DNA of 64,000 nucleotides from Climacium dendroides (GCA_950106755.1 OX467087.1:21766047-21830046); one strand, 5' to 3'; shown: positions 35,770 to 48,175, counted from the stretch's first letter. Made by a program: numbers and translations. The notes: generated from the sequence alone by a model not told the origin.

Positions 35770-36760
35770 CTACAGAGCCTGTATACTTACAGAAACACGA
35801 TCCTCGAGAACAGTTTTGATCAAACCACGTGAAAAAGAAAACAAAAACGCTCAGCCTCGTCCTTGACCAAAATCTCTCTTCAACTCTCTACCGTACAACT
35901 TCGCATTGCAAGAAATCCACACCGCGACGCGGCCTCCACCACAAATGAACACACTACATTCGAGGCACGAGATCCCTCTGCAGAAAATCACTTCGACAAA
36001 GCCACCGCGCCACACAAGATTCTCGACACCTAACGCCGCCGCGGTCCTCAATGTCACTACAAAACTTTTCAAGAAGGAAACAGCAAGACCGTCACACTCT
36101 CCTCAATTGCAACACCTCAGAGCAATCTAAAATCTGAGCTTCATTCGTTTCCTGAAGCCACACAAGCGTCAAACTCCGTCAGACCGTTGCGCAAGAAGCC
36201 AACCTCATCGTAACTGGTGGCGGCTGCCGCGACACCCAACCGGATCGCTTCAAGTCCGGAACTATCGCATGAAGAGCATCAATCACAAAAGAAACACCAT
36301 GACTCACTTCCTCCTCACAGTCTCCACTTCCCCCCTCGAATCCTCCACCTCCTCTCCCTCCTCCGAATCTCCGTCATCCACCACCCAGACCTCCCTCCCA
36401 ACTTCCCCTCCACAGCACGAATTCCTCACAAAACTCTCACAAACCGCACACGCCACGGCGCCGCATCAATTTCAAATAAATCTTTCAATCTCCCTCCTAC
36501 TCCCTCTGAAAAGAACGTCCTCCGTAAACGAAACCTCCACACCACAATCTCCGAAAAGAGAAATTGCCACTCCGTCACTCAGATTTCTACACAGGCGGTC
36601 GCAATGCACACCATCGAACACGAAGAGAAGAAAGCAGCTCTGCTGCACTTCGCCAACGCAGCACCACTCTCAACTCACTCTGTAACGCTGCAACACTGCG
36701 CAGCGATGGTAGGAAGAAGAAGAAGAAGACGCCCGGACCTGATCGTTCGTTCATGAGCTT
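35770..36760 (-). promoter_or_regulatory. Probable 5' exon, leader and promoter region of the DUF1639 gene
   Basis: This is G+C-richer DNA directly upstream of the resolved exons. A strong donor-like GTAAGTATA (reverse strand, about 35786-35794) and open minus-strand stretches without ATG (for example 35851-36072) suggest a spliced leader. The plus-strand frames here (36217-36756 and neighbours) are Ser/Pro/His-rich, as expected when a CT-rich strand is translated, so I do not call them genes. Confidence 0.35.
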
Positions 36761-37057
36761 CGTTCGTCGGACGGATGAGAATAGTCCCCTCCAGCGACGA
36801 TTCATTTTCCTCGGCGTCCTGAACGACATCCCGTCACTTGGGACGCCGTCCTCAACGAGGTGTTGCGAGGACGCTTTCAACCCCAACCCTGCGTCTGTTT
36901 TTAGGGCTTTCCTTGGAGCCGCTCTTCATCTTCGTTGGGTGGCGGAGCGTGTATCGCAAGGTGGAAATTCAGTCCGGCGCTGGTCGTTTTTTCTTTGTAA
37001 TTGAATTTGTTCAATATGTGTCCAAAAATAAATTAAAAAAATCGGTCCGGCGCTGCC

Positions 37058-37115
37058 ATGCCTCAAGTGGAGCAACTTGTCGTCATTCTCTCACTGCCGA
37101 CACTTCCGCCGGCCG
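37058..37115 (+). CDS. Possible first exon of an unrecognised gene
   Basis: An ATG in a GCTGCC-ATG context opens a frame reading MPQVEQLVVILSLPTLPPA. It stops at a good donor (G-GTGAGC) after 19 codons plus one base. No downstream exon in matching phase was identified, and the family is unknown. Confidence 0.25.
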
Positions 37116-38371
37116 GTGAGCTCTTTTGCTTCTAATTTGACCTAATCGCGCATCTGGGACTCAAGATTCACGTAGCACGTTTCCAATCTTTAAAGCGCAG
37201 GATTAGTTGGGAAGATCGAGGTCACGCACTTTCCTTGCAATACTGTAGATTGTAAGTGTACTGATGTCGACGAGACGTGCAGCGGGAGTTCGTCACTGCA
37301 GTTTCGGAGGTAGGCCCTACCGCCTTAGGTTCCCTGTTGCCAGTTGTAGGTTGCCGAGAGATTGTTCGGCAGGAACCTTGAAACTTTCTCAAGATTGTTA
37401 GAATCCTCTTTCTGGTGTCATTTGCACTGTTAGCGCTTTCCAACGATAAAGAAACATTAGTTGGCGAATTGGTGACAGAAGCAATATCGAAGTGAATTTG
37501 TGTGTGACGGAGGCTGAGAGTCTTGAACAGAGATAACTTTGGTGAATGTCTGCAGCTTTGAAGGTTTGTGGACTACAGACAATTTACACAATAACTTCCA
37601 ACGAGGACAGACAATTTACTTTCAAATAGGAAGGCTAGTCATCCTGAGAGTATTAAATGGATCTGACACAGGCAAGGCTCTTTTCCTACCCTCTCTGCTC
37701 CAGATTTTGATTGCTCACGGCATGTTCAATAGGATTACAAGCGCTGGCACAGCTTGAAAATTGGAGTAGTTGTAGTTCTTATTAAAGCCTAGGAATGCCT
37801 TGATGTGATTTAGAGCATTCACGTTCGTGCGAAGTTGCTGGTGCAGATTCCATCGTAGGAAGCATCTACCATTCTACCTCTTGCAGCAGACGAGAGTTGA
37901 AGAAGATGCAAGATTCAAATTGCTGCCGACAATTTCGGATTAATCCCGTGGTCGCCTTCGATCAACATTTGTCGACCTAGTTGTCCCTCTATCACCAACC
38001 TCTTAACACTTTGACGCTCAAATTCTTTTTGAATATTTGCACGTTTTTGCTGATAATTGCGTAAGATTCTATTACTTGCCTCAATTTCATCAAATTAGTT
38101 GTAAAAATTGGTTGATTATCACAAATTCCAGCATTACTTTGGATGATTGAGAAGCTGTTTATGTTTATGACATGCTCGCCCGCAAGTACTCTGTTCATCT
38201 TACGGTATATGAGTTTGGACTTGGGTACCCTTTCGGGATTTTATTACATTTTCCCAGGAGTCGAGGCACTTGCACTGGAGTTGCCTCCAGAGGACCGTGC
38301 GGAGTGGCAAACAGATTAATTTTTGAAAAAAAGAGGCTCACCCGTCAAGAAATCATCCCAACTTTATTGTT

Positions 38372-38410
38372 TTAGGGTGTTAAAAATTTCATGGATTTTT
38401 AACACCCTAA
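38372..38410. repeat. Perfect 16-bp stem hairpin
   Basis: TTAGGGTGTTAAAAAT and its exact reverse complement are separated by a 7-base loop. A foldback element remnant or a transcript 3' hairpin are both possible. Confidence 0.6.
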
Positions 38411-38636
38411 CTGTCTTCAGTTGTGTCATTGCTTGTGTTCCAGAAACAGAATGAAATGTACCAATCAAAGTCCGGGAAAGGCAAAGACATCGTAGAATTT
38501 TGTTTGCACAGCAATCAGGTCCTCCACTTAGCAGGGTGTCGAAGTAGTCATTGAATCTCTCTTTTGGATCCCCGCCTTTGCTTGTTGAAACTTTCCATAC
38601 TACTTCGTATTCTTTGATATTACGATTTTATTTGAA

Positions 38637-39478
38637 ACTAGCGTTTGGCCCTTGCTATGCTACACATTCACCATTAGAATTTCATTAGAAATTTTTATCT
38701 ATTAGATAGGATGCAGAGCAAGAATTTCAAAAAATCTTCAGATAAAAATTACTAAAATTTTCATATAATTTTTTTAATAAATAAGTATATATTAAAATAA
38801 ACAATAGAAATTTAATGAATGATGAATATGTAAAAGATACACATATAATAAAATGCATTAGAAATTTGACTCAATTGTTACAAACAATGGCAATCCAAAT
38901 AAAAGAATTTAAAGAAAAAACTTGTAAATCTCAAAAGCTTTGTGAACAATTTAATTGTTGTGAAATCCAAAATTGAATTAATCTAATAAATTTCTCAAAT
39001 CATTTGGTAGTAGTAGATAATTGAAATCATGAAAGCTCAAAGCTCACAAAAGTACAAAATCATAGTAGCACAAAGAAGTGTAAAGCCAAGAGAAGCAATG
39101 GATTTGCTACCTCTATAATATCATCCTATGGATCCTCTTTAATATCACCTTAATTGCAATGACTATATTATTTCTATAATATCACCCTTTGTAAAATGTG
39201 ATATTATAGAGGTGATTGTAAATTGCTACTCTATTTCTGTAATATCACATTGTGTGAAAATACAATTTCTATGTATGCATGATTGAAAATATTTTTATAA
39301 AATAATTAAACTAATTATTTTAAAGACTTATCAAAATCATTATCATGCATTCTATTCAAATATATCAAAATTTTACAAATATGTGATATAATGAATGTGT
39401 AGCATAGCAAACACAAGCCCCTAATATTAATGATAGCATTTGTGATATTACACAGGGACTTATGATTTTAGTAATATG
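38637..39478 (+). mobile_element. Family A element (copy A3)
   Basis: It begins ACTAGCGTTTGGCCCTTGC-TATGC and follows the A2 sequence throughout, including the GATATTA palindromes, the inverted GTAGCATAGCAAAC segment (about 39400) and the tail TTATGATTTTAGTAATATGA. It abuts copy A4 directly. The small A-family ORF is disrupted. Confidence 0.8.
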
Positions 39479-40272
39479 ACTAGCGGTTGGCGCTTGCTAT
39501 GCTACGCATTCACCATTAGAATTTCATTAGAATTTTTATGTATTAGATAGAATGCAGAGCAAGAATTTCAATAAATCTTTAGATAAAAATTACTAAAATC
39601 TTCATATAATTTTTTAAATAAATAAGCGTATACTGAAATAAACAATAGAAATTTAATGACTCGATTGTTACAGACAATGGCAACCCAAATAGAAGAATTT
39701 AAAGGAAAACTTGTAAATCTCAAAAGCTTCGTGAATAATTTAATTGTTGTGAAATCCAAAATTAGTTCAATCTAATAAATTTTTCAAATGATTTGGTAGT
39801 AGCAATAGAAAATTGAAATCATGAAAGCTCAAAGCTCACAAAAGCATAAAATCATAGAAGTGCAAAGAAGTGTAAAGCCAAGAGAAACAATGGATTTGCT
39901 ACCTCTATAATATCATCCTATGGATCCTCTTTAATATCACCTCAATTACAACAACTATAATATTTTTATAATATCACCCTTTGTAAAATGTGATATTATA
40001 GAAGTAATTGCAAACTGCTACTCTATTTTGTAATATCACATTGTATGAAAATACGATTTCTATGTATGCATGATTGCAAATATTTTTACAAAATATTTAA
40101 AATAATCATTTTAAAGACTTATTGAAATCATTATCATGCATTCTATTCAAATATATCAAAATTTTACTAATATGTGACACAATGAATGCGTAGTATAGCA
40201 AGCACAAGCCCCTAGAATTAATGGTAGCATTTGTGATATTACAGAGGGACTTATGATTTTAGTAGTATGATT
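39479..40272 (+). mobile_element. Family A element (copy A4)
   Basis: It starts ACTAGCGGTTGGCGCTTGC immediately after the A3 tail, in the same orientation. It lacks about 60-70 bp relative to A3 around 39655 (between AATTTAATGA and CTCGATTGTT). It ends with the conserved tail AGTAGTATGAT. Confidence 0.8.
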
Positions 40273-40626
40273 TGTATCATAGTAGCATCAAGTTTCCAAA
40301 ACCTTCTTCCATCATAATTCTATAACGCTTAGAAGCAAATATTCCTACACCTCATCATAGTCTATATAGTGACTCTTTCCTTTTTTTAAAAATCGAAATG
40401 CAGTGTAACTTCTTACTGTAACAACCAAACAGTAGTAGGTGGCAACGTGAATTTTGATTGAGAGGCATAATCAACTGCAATTTTCTAAAATTACAAACTG
40501 TCATCTACATATGTGAGAAACCGGGAAGGTATCGCCACACCTAAATTGCAAAACTGACCCCTATAGATTCTCACCTCAAATGTATACTGCTGAAACATGC
40601 GAGCCTTGGATACACTTATAATCAAC

Positions 40627-40803
40627 ATTTTGAGAATTCATAGTTTCTTCATATAGTGTTCAAAAACTACAAAAGAGAATTTTAGCATTTTGAGGATTCA
40701 TATAGTTTCTTCATACAATGTTCAAACACTACAAAAGAGAATTTAGCATTTTGAGAGTTAATATAATTTCTTTATACAATGTTCAAAATTTTTGAAAGAG
40801 AAT
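40627..40803. repeat. Three tandem units of about 60 bp
   Basis: Units contain CATTTTGAG-ATTCATA, TTTCTTCATACAATGTTCAAA and CTACAAAAGAGAATT. They lie about 200-400 bp beyond the stop codon of the dioxygenase gene, perhaps inside its 3' region. Confidence 0.7.
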
Positions 40804-41021
40804 TAAGAATCCTCTTTTTATTGTCAATAAGACCCAACAACAAAGACCAACCCATAATTTAGGAATTATGCTCATATGCATATTCCAACACTTCAAGTAT
40901 AGTTATCTTTTTAGAGGTTAGGGCTATCAATGCTATTGCAAAGCACTTTTGGAATTGGTTTGCAAATTTGGCACAATGTTGACTTCACCTTGACCATAGT
41001 TGCATTGAAAATAAATCAATG

Positions 41022-44000
41022 TTATTGCAGTTCAACAAATGCATTCTTATGGGTCGCCTTGTAGCGGCTCGTTAGGTAGTCACCACTTGTGATTGGAGGA
41101 TACCTGTTGCATCCAAAAGTTGTTATGTACCACATAATATTTTAGTTGAAGTACAACAATTCTTCAGTAATGAAATGCTCTAGAGATTCCTAAACAAGAC
41201 AAAGATGAAAACATTTTTGATTGAAGACCAACATTAAGAGAAAAGGTCTTTGTTAGGGTAGTTCTACGCTCTATATACTAACCTTGAAAGGTTGAGGCAT
41301 GTTACTAAGGTACTTCACCCAAAAATTATCCAATTTTTGGGCAAATAGGTTCACTCTTCAATTCTATAGTGACTTTGAAAGTCATCCATCACCCACTTTC
41401 TGGCCTAAATGAGTAAATGTCCTTTTAGGGCTAATGCTAAATTATTCTGGGACTATTGCATACTAGTAGAGTACATTTAAAAGTTAGAAATGCACACTAT
41501 TGCCAAATTATTGTAAGATACGAGTCCCTATTTGTACATGTGACTACTATGTATTAGTGGAGTACATTTAAAAGTTAGAAATGCACACTACTGATACATG
41601 GTGGCTCAAATATGGTCCCTTAGAATTGTGGCACAAAGTGGGTCTTGTAAGTTATGTGATAACTGATCTTCAGTCTGGGTTTAGGGTTCATTGTTTGTTG
41701 AAATTATCAGTGCTACTGTCAATATGGCTTGGCTTGTAAACCGAAGAGGAAATAGGAAATATTACTGATGCACAAGGACAGATAGTGAGTGCTACCCGTG
41801 GAGAAAGTATGGACAGGTATCCAGCCTGAACAAGAGCATGTTGTGTTGGTCCGTTTTCACTTACTTGGGCGGATTGTCTTCTGAACAGCAAGTTGGGAAG
41901 CACTCCACCACGCAGTCATAATTGAGGTTAAAGAAAAATGGTATCTGAAATTCATTTTTTGAAAAGGCCACGGTCAGAATAATTAACAAAAACGATCATT
42001 ACTTCACTGATCAGTTGAGGAGCCACATCATGCAGGTAATGGCTTCCGATTATTCAAAATGCTTATTAACTTTATGGGTGTGTGCTGCCTCCAAAACAAG
42101 GAAGTTGAGGCAGAAGAAGGCAGAAAGCTGTTGAAAGGCGAAGTGCTTACTGAGTATCGTTCAACTCCAATGCCGATGACTCGATGAAGGGTAGCACTGC
42201 AAGGAAAAAAAATTGGCTTTTCAATCAATCTGATCAGGGTTTGAAAACCTTGCTTTACACTAAAATAAGGAATGAGCATTCTTCATTGGAGGAAACAGAG
42301 TTATCTGAACTTATCAGAATTCAAACAAGAAATGCAAATGAATGGGGAGTGTACTGTTACCGAAAGAGCCCATTGCTCCATCTCTCAAGCATCTGACCAA
42401 GATTCACAATGAAGGCCCTGGAAAACACAACAGAAACAAAAGTGAAAGGTCCATTCGATTTCTAAAAAAGAAAATCCAGATGAGCACTTGGTTTTTGATA
42501 ATCATCCTCACCCGTTCATCGGTGGAACATCCTCCCAAACTTGAGGCACTGCATCCTCTTTTCTGCACATCTGACCGCAGCATGGTTACTGTCAGTTTTT
42601 AAACTTACCAGTGCAGGATTTGTATACAAAGTTGAAGAACTTCTACACTAATGGGAGTTTCCCAATTTCGTAGCAAAATGCCTCAGAATGGCACACGGAG
42701 TGAAGAGTATAGCTATTGGCGTAAGGACTGAAGCGATACAGACCTGAAGACCAGGGACGTCGTCTGTAATTAGAAGGGTCAAAAAGCCCCAATCAGAATG
42801 AGCTCCAGCTCCAAACACTCCCTCTTCAATATTAGATTCCTCCGCTGCATGAGCAAATGAATTTCATCAAAATCTTGTCAAAGTTAACCCTAATTGTCCA
42901 AATGGCCATACAACCACTTTCATTTCCACATTAGTTGAAATAATCTTTTTAGAAACCCTCATGGTAACAAAATGTACCCATAAAAAAGAAGAAGCAATGT
43001 TCACAATTTGGAAGTTCAACACTCAATACGTTTTGATAAACCACTGTGATTGACTATTAGCTTCTAAAGTGGACTTTTCTATTTTAACCTTTGTGGTTCA
43101 GAATCCCGTGACTGCTCATATCTGTCAACGCATTAGCGAATTTGGCAATTAATTATAAAAACAAGCATCGAAGTAGTTGGAGTGTGCGATCGACTAACCA
43201 GAGTAGTGAAGAAGTCGCATAATGCTTGCGGCCTGGTCAATAATCCCTTTCTGGTAAAAGAAAGACTCATCCAGGTTGAGCGCTAACGCAATCAGCGAAG
43301 CCAAGCGCTTACAGAGATGTCTGCGGCACCTCACAAAATTATTCATAATTGCAATGAGTGAGGGCTGTAACGTTGCTTGTGATTGCATACCTTCAAATTT
43401 ATTGTTTAGTGTATGGTAGGTGAGGTGTACGCAAATGGACCTTAAAATCACTTACCACACAATTTGCTGACAGTAGATCCAAGGCCTCCAAGGGCATAAA
43501 AATTTCTATTAACTCATGAATTTGCAAGATGCAGCAACAAGCGGAAAGCATTATATATGAATGCAGCAACTTACACCAATTCTTGATAATATCGTTCCAT
43601 AATTTCTTTCCATCCAGGCACCAGCTCTGCATCATCACTCATTTCCAGGACCCATTTGAGTACACTTGCTACAATGATAACAACCTCCAAAACTTAAAAA
43701 CAGGGCTCTCAGCAAAATTACACTGTTGCATGAACTCTTAGACATCACAAAGGGAATCTTCTCTATGCTTCATGGGGGAGGTCTCCCTACAGTCACGCTG
43801 ATCACATGGAGAGCTCCCTATGGTCCCACGAATCATAGTCCCCATCAATCGCTAAGAATGTTTTCATTTTGATGCTGTCTTCAAGTTCCTGAAACAATCT
43901 AATCTCGTTGAAAACCTTGTTATAAGAAAGAGCTGAGCCTAACGCACACGATCTTGGAGTCAGAAAGCGTCTACCAAAACAAAGGGAAACTTCTCCATAA

Positions 44001-45110
44001 CTCTAACCTGAAGAAGGGAATTGGTTCGGTCCGTAGAAAGGCAAGTCACTCCCTGGAATTGTAGAGCCAACATAGAAGCTCTCCTTCGTTTCACCTGCGA
44101 TTTCAAACACCAGGAAGGTTAACTAAGTATTGGGTTTCAGTTGGGACTAAAAAAATTAGTTCAATAGTAGCTATGAACATTCTCAGGATATGGAGAAGAT
44201 TAACCTCTAGCTTGAAAGTCTGGATTTAGCTTCTCATATTCAAAGGGTATGTAGCCACGTTGATTCTTGTCACGAAACACCTTCATCTTCTCCTCCAAGG
44301 GAAGCGAGAAAAACTTCTTGCTCTGTGCGAAGACCTCAGCAAGAAACTTTGAGTCGATGCCATGGTTGATAATGTAGAAGAAACCCTCGTTCATACATGC
44401 CTGCAACATATCCAATTACAACCATGACTTGAGGTTCCAATCATGTCTAAAATCCTCTGTCAAAAAAAGGGTTTGTAGTTCATGAGTCACTCTCACTGTC
44501 CTGTGGGCTTTGATTCGGGATATTGAACAATCAACGTTCAAATGTCTAATAGTTCCACCGAAGAATCAAAGTTGTTTCTGTCTCTTGGCTAATCATCACA
44601 GCTCCAATTAGATAGGCTGGGGGGAGTAGAATAATCTAGGGACACCCCAAAACTGTTAACTTAAACCCTTAGATCTTGATCAAGAGGATGTAAGCCTGCA
44701 CCTCTGTTTCAGCAACAATCTATCCCCCCAAAATGGAACTTCTCAATTTTTGCAAACTGGATCCAAATAACGCAATCTTTGAAGCATCGTAATCTTCTTC
44801 CAAATCTGAAAAATATGGCAAGTCTAATAATAGGAACTATGCTCAGTGACGATCAAAGTGACGATTCTAGGTATCGCTACCTGAACTCCAAGAACCCTCA
44901 TGGCAATTTCCAATTTGATTCCGAAGTACAAGCTTCACTGCAAAATTTTGCAACCCATCTCATAAAGAATTCTACACTCCAATTCCTAAAGAATTCCAGA
45001 ACCAAAGCGCAGATAGATACCTCGCGGACTCGCGCGGCCTGCGTAATTTTGTTGGGGGAGGCTAAGTCGATGCACTCCAACGGCTGATGATGTTCATCAT
45101 TCTCCGCCAT
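41022..45110 (-). CDS. 2-oxoglutarate/Fe(II)-dependent dioxygenase, At1g35190-like (11 exons, complete)
   Basis: Exons: 45110-45021, 44400-44205, 44094-44008, 43626-43575, 43320-43199, 42844-42744, 42570-42512, 42417-42361, 42196-42151, 41944-41865 and 41103-41022. All are in phase, giving 972 nt and 323 residues, close to the usual ~330. The start is the ATG at 45110. The N-terminal DIOX_N domain includes GFFYIINHGI and LPLEEKMKV. The catalytic jelly-roll follows, with Fe(II) ligands His198, Asp200 (GAHSDWG) and His259 (LHRV), and the 2OG-binding Arg268-x-Ser270 (RYS). Family marks include GETKESFYVG, FYGPNQFP, MLERWSNG, RYSIPFF and the end YPPITSGDYLTSRY. The fold predicts oxidation of a small molecule coupled to 2OG decarboxylation, probably cytosolic; the substrate is not deducible. 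One departure: the usual IGD before MLERW is LGQ. Confidence 0.93.
41457..41592. repeat. Duplicated ~45 bp block inside the last intron of the dioxygenase gene
   Basis: The block GAGTACATTTAAAAGTTAGA with AATGCACACTA occurs at about 41468 and again at about 41557, a spacing of 89 bp. Confidence 0.75.
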
Positions 45111-45899
45111 CGCCAAAAGATCGAGTTGCAGGGCTCCCAATTGCAAATGTGTGACCCAGCTCCTTCAATTCATGTATCCTTGCAATTGTGCGACCTGGGG
45201 CTACAGCCATTGATACCGATGCAATTGTGCAAGCCCTTTACATACTTGGGATAATTTCGTGCATGTGAGCCTGACCGGAATTGCACATTTCCCAACCTGC
45301 ATATAAAATTCTTACTTTCTTTGAGGATTACTCGAATGTTGGCGGTGTCAGTAGTGCTTGCGTCAGTCCGAATCACTAAAGAAGAGCACGAGATTCTCGA
45401 CTCATTAAAGACAATGCGCGAAGGCATAAAGCGGCAAAGCCTGATCGCGCCAGACTGAGGAAGGGTAAGCTGACTAAGCTCTCCTGAAACCGTCTGAGCA
45501 TCGGACACTAAGAAATTTTGGATGAAAAAGCCATCACTATAGGTCTCATTCATGAAAAACATCCATACGTGGAATTAAAGTAAGTTTCAAGACTGGGGTA
45601 GAATCGGGGTAGTAGATTTATGGTGTACACTATTCTTTTTGCTAAATCTGGAACCAGCCAAACAAATCAACAAAGAAATGTTAAGATGATTGGCTAAAGA
45701 AATTGAGAATCCTTTGAATCAAAATCCCATTGTAATTTATCCCTTTGCCAATGAACGAAAATTTTGATGGCCCACTAAAAGAATTGCTTGAAAGACATTT
45801 GTGGGAATGAAGGTTGGAGATGCCATTTTTATATTGAATTGGATTGTTCACCATAAACCTTTAAAGGATATGGGATAATTTGATGAATGAGAGCTTGAC
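45111..45899 (-). promoter_or_regulatory. Upstream region of the dioxygenase gene
   Basis: The first few hundred bases above the ATG are more balanced in composition than the repeats beyond about 45600, consistent with a leader and promoter. A 130-codon minus-strand frame (45170-45562) starts with ATG but shows no recognisable domain; it may be an upstream ORF or chance. No TATA-type element could be assigned with confidence. Confidence 0.4.
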
Positions 45900-46340
45900 T
45901 GCTCATTGTCAAAATGTCAAAATTATGTTTGATGTAGAATTTCAAACCTTAATTAGTCATAGAAGAATAACTTCATTAAAAAAAATACTCTGAACCAAAA
46001 AAAATTGGAAAATCTATCTAAATTTTACCTCCAAAAATCTGTTTGATATTTCAAGCCTCCAATCAAAAGTTATGGACAAAATTCAAAGAGGATATTTGAA
46101 AATGTAAAAAAAAATGTCCCTTCCAACTCCTCTCCAGAATTTGTCCATTATTTTTTATTGGAGGCTTAAAATATCAAATGGATTTTCAAAGATGAAATTT
46201 AACTTGATTTCTCAAAGTTTTGTAGTTCAAAGCTTTTTAGAAAAAGTTATTCTACTATGCCTAAATGAGGTTTGAAATTCTACTTCAAATACAATTCTTG
46301 CTTTAATTTGACTTAACTATGAGTGGTTTAGCTCCTACTA
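45900..46340. mobile_element. Long foldback element, about 440 bp
   Basis: Two arms of roughly 180 bp are imperfect inverted copies: GATGTAGAATTTCAAACCT... at 45930 and AGGTTTGAAATTCTACTTC at 46268; also AAGCCTCCAATCAAAAGTTATGG at 46055 against its partner near 46145. They leave only about 40 bp of loop. It is non-coding and lies about 0.8 kb upstream of the dioxygenase start codon. Confidence 0.65.
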
Positions 46341-46680
46341 ATTTTAATTTATATATCCCAAATTGTTTACTTTACCTACTACTACCCCATATGTATATAA
46401 AGAGTTGTCTTCTCATTTCAAAAATATAAATCATAAATAAATAATAGTTAAGTCATAGTGAGGATATTGAGACATTGATTTCAATAAGATGGATGTTATA
46501 TTCTTGATCTATAAGCACCCATTTAAGAGCTGAAACTAAATTTGAGGAGGTGAAATTTTTTGAAATATTTTTTCAATAAAATTTCCTTAAAAGACAAATG
46601 GAATTGGCATCTAGTCTAAGGCATTTCATTTTTTTAGAGTTGTGTAGAATTAGTTATGAATTTTTGAAGTTGAAATGGCA

Positions 46681-46806
46681 TAGGATTTTAAAATTGTCCA
46701 CCTTCACAAATGTACATTATTTAAAGTTTTAAACATTATTGGTACAAAAAAATCAACATATACAAATAGTATACATTTGAGGAGGTGGACAATTTTAAAA
46801 CCTAAG
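46681..46806. mobile_element. Small terminal-inverted-repeat element
   Basis: Inverted ends of about 30 bp, AGGATTTTAAAATTGTCCAC and its partner GTGGACAATTTTAAAACCTA, enclose about 60 bp of AT-rich DNA. No target duplication is evident. Confidence 0.55.
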
Positions 46807-46839
46807 TTTACATTTGAGGAGGTTCTTAAAGAACTTTAA

Positions 46840-47280
46840 TCCCTAAATGCTAAAGGCCTTTCTTGAGCACCTTGGAGTTTATCAAAACTAAAAAAAAAAT
46901 CATTTTTTAATAAGTTTTATCAATTTCTAGAAATTACAACTATATAAATTTAAATCAGATGTGTTGCAAAGCACATACAAAAATCCCCAGAACAATAGGA
47001 CTGATGAATTGAAAGATTTGATATTATTTGATAAAAAAAAAAGGTGTTAAAACTATGAAAGTCATTTGAAGTCTTTCAATTCTCTTTTTACATGTTGAAT
47101 CTAAAATTAAGGTCATAATAAAAATATTAGGTATACACAATCAATTTACAACTTTTTAAAATCTACCCTAAATTTTTTTTAGATAAATTCCCAATATGGT
47201 TATTTTTAGAAGATCCATTGTATTTGAAGCTCATCTCCAAGAGCCCCTAACACTAAAAAAAGCAAAATTTGCAATGGTAT
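46840..47280 (+). mobile_element. Family C element (copy C3), right end unclear
   Basis: TTAA at 46836-46839 is followed by TCCCTAAATGCTAAAGGCC. The following 400 bp track C2 (ATAAGTTTTATCAATTT, GTCATTTGAAGTCTTTCAAT, CTCTTTTTACATGT). Its terminal region is not identified. Confidence 0.55.
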
Positions 47281-48175
47281 TAAATTATTAGTGGTATTGT
47301 TCACCTTTTTTTACATTTTATTTTTCAAAGCACTACATTTCATTGTAATCATTGCATTAGTCCAAATACTCCACCATAGCTTGAAAACACTGCAAAGGGG
47401 TGGAAATATATCATCGCAATGCCCTTTGAATGTATCCCAAAAGCCTTTGTCTTTAATTTTTCATAAAACCATCCTAGAGGTTGTAAGTTTTTGCACATAT
47501 TGGTCATTTATTAAACATTGTGTACTTCTCTAAAATTCTATAAAAGTTGGTGCAAAGATAATTTAATTGAATCTTATATATTATCTAGAATTGCTACTAA
47601 GGACTCATGCCTTTGATTCCATGTAAAGTAGTATGCTCTAAAAGTGACCATTTAAGGGTTGGTCCACCTTTTTCATAGGTTTTCATGACAAAAAAATTTT
47701 AGATAATTTTTCAAAGAAAGAAAAATAGATGTGGAACCTAATACAAATGGTTTATATTTTCCAATCATTTTTTAATTACTTATAAATTTTCAAAGATTTG
47801 GGACTTGGGCACCTATTTGTAATCATAGGTCCCTCAAAATCTGTCTACTTGCAACTTATAAAGAGATGTAACAAAATCAAAGACAATGATTGGCTCTTGC
47901 AAAAGAAAAACAATTTTTCTTTGATTCATCCAATGGCTAAAGTAGTCCATTTAAGGATTACTTCATCTCCATTCTTTAGCTAATAATAAAGTAGTTTGAA
48001 GAAGAGGGGCCTTTTGTAGTAGACTACCTTACCAGAAAAAATTTGAATGTCATTCAAAGAAATATCTTTGATAATTAAAAAAATTATACATCTCTTGGAT
48101 ATTTTAGTTGTAACATTTTATAATGTTAATGGATATGACTCTGAAATGGTGCATATGGGGATACCAACTTTCTTG
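47281..48175. other. AT-rich spacer
   Basis: Two open frames (47291-47533 and 47798-47983) are hydrophobic or basic but unrecognised. I see nothing else supportable. Confidence 0.4.

Larger units (their letters stand above)
36840..38636 (+). other. GC-richer stretch, possible divergent gene, unresolved
   Basis: Composition is genic between 36840 and about 38320. Plus-strand signals include a possible first exon at 37058-37115. Another is an acceptor-preceded frame near 38261-38318 that would end in LPPEDRAEWQTD. They could not be joined in phase. It may be a diverged, partial or non-coding transcription unit sharing a bidirectional promoter with the DUF1639 gene. Confidence 0.3.

Noticed and set aside
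36217..36756. 179-codon plus-strand ORF rich in Ser, Pro and His
   Set aside because: Composition follows from a CT-rich strand. Several frames are open on both strands, with no domain and no start context preference.
45170..45562. 130-codon minus-strand ORF upstream of the dioxygenase
   Set aside because: It has an ATG but no recognisable domain, lies in the expected leader or promoter and is not in a chain of exons; kept only as a note in the upstream region.
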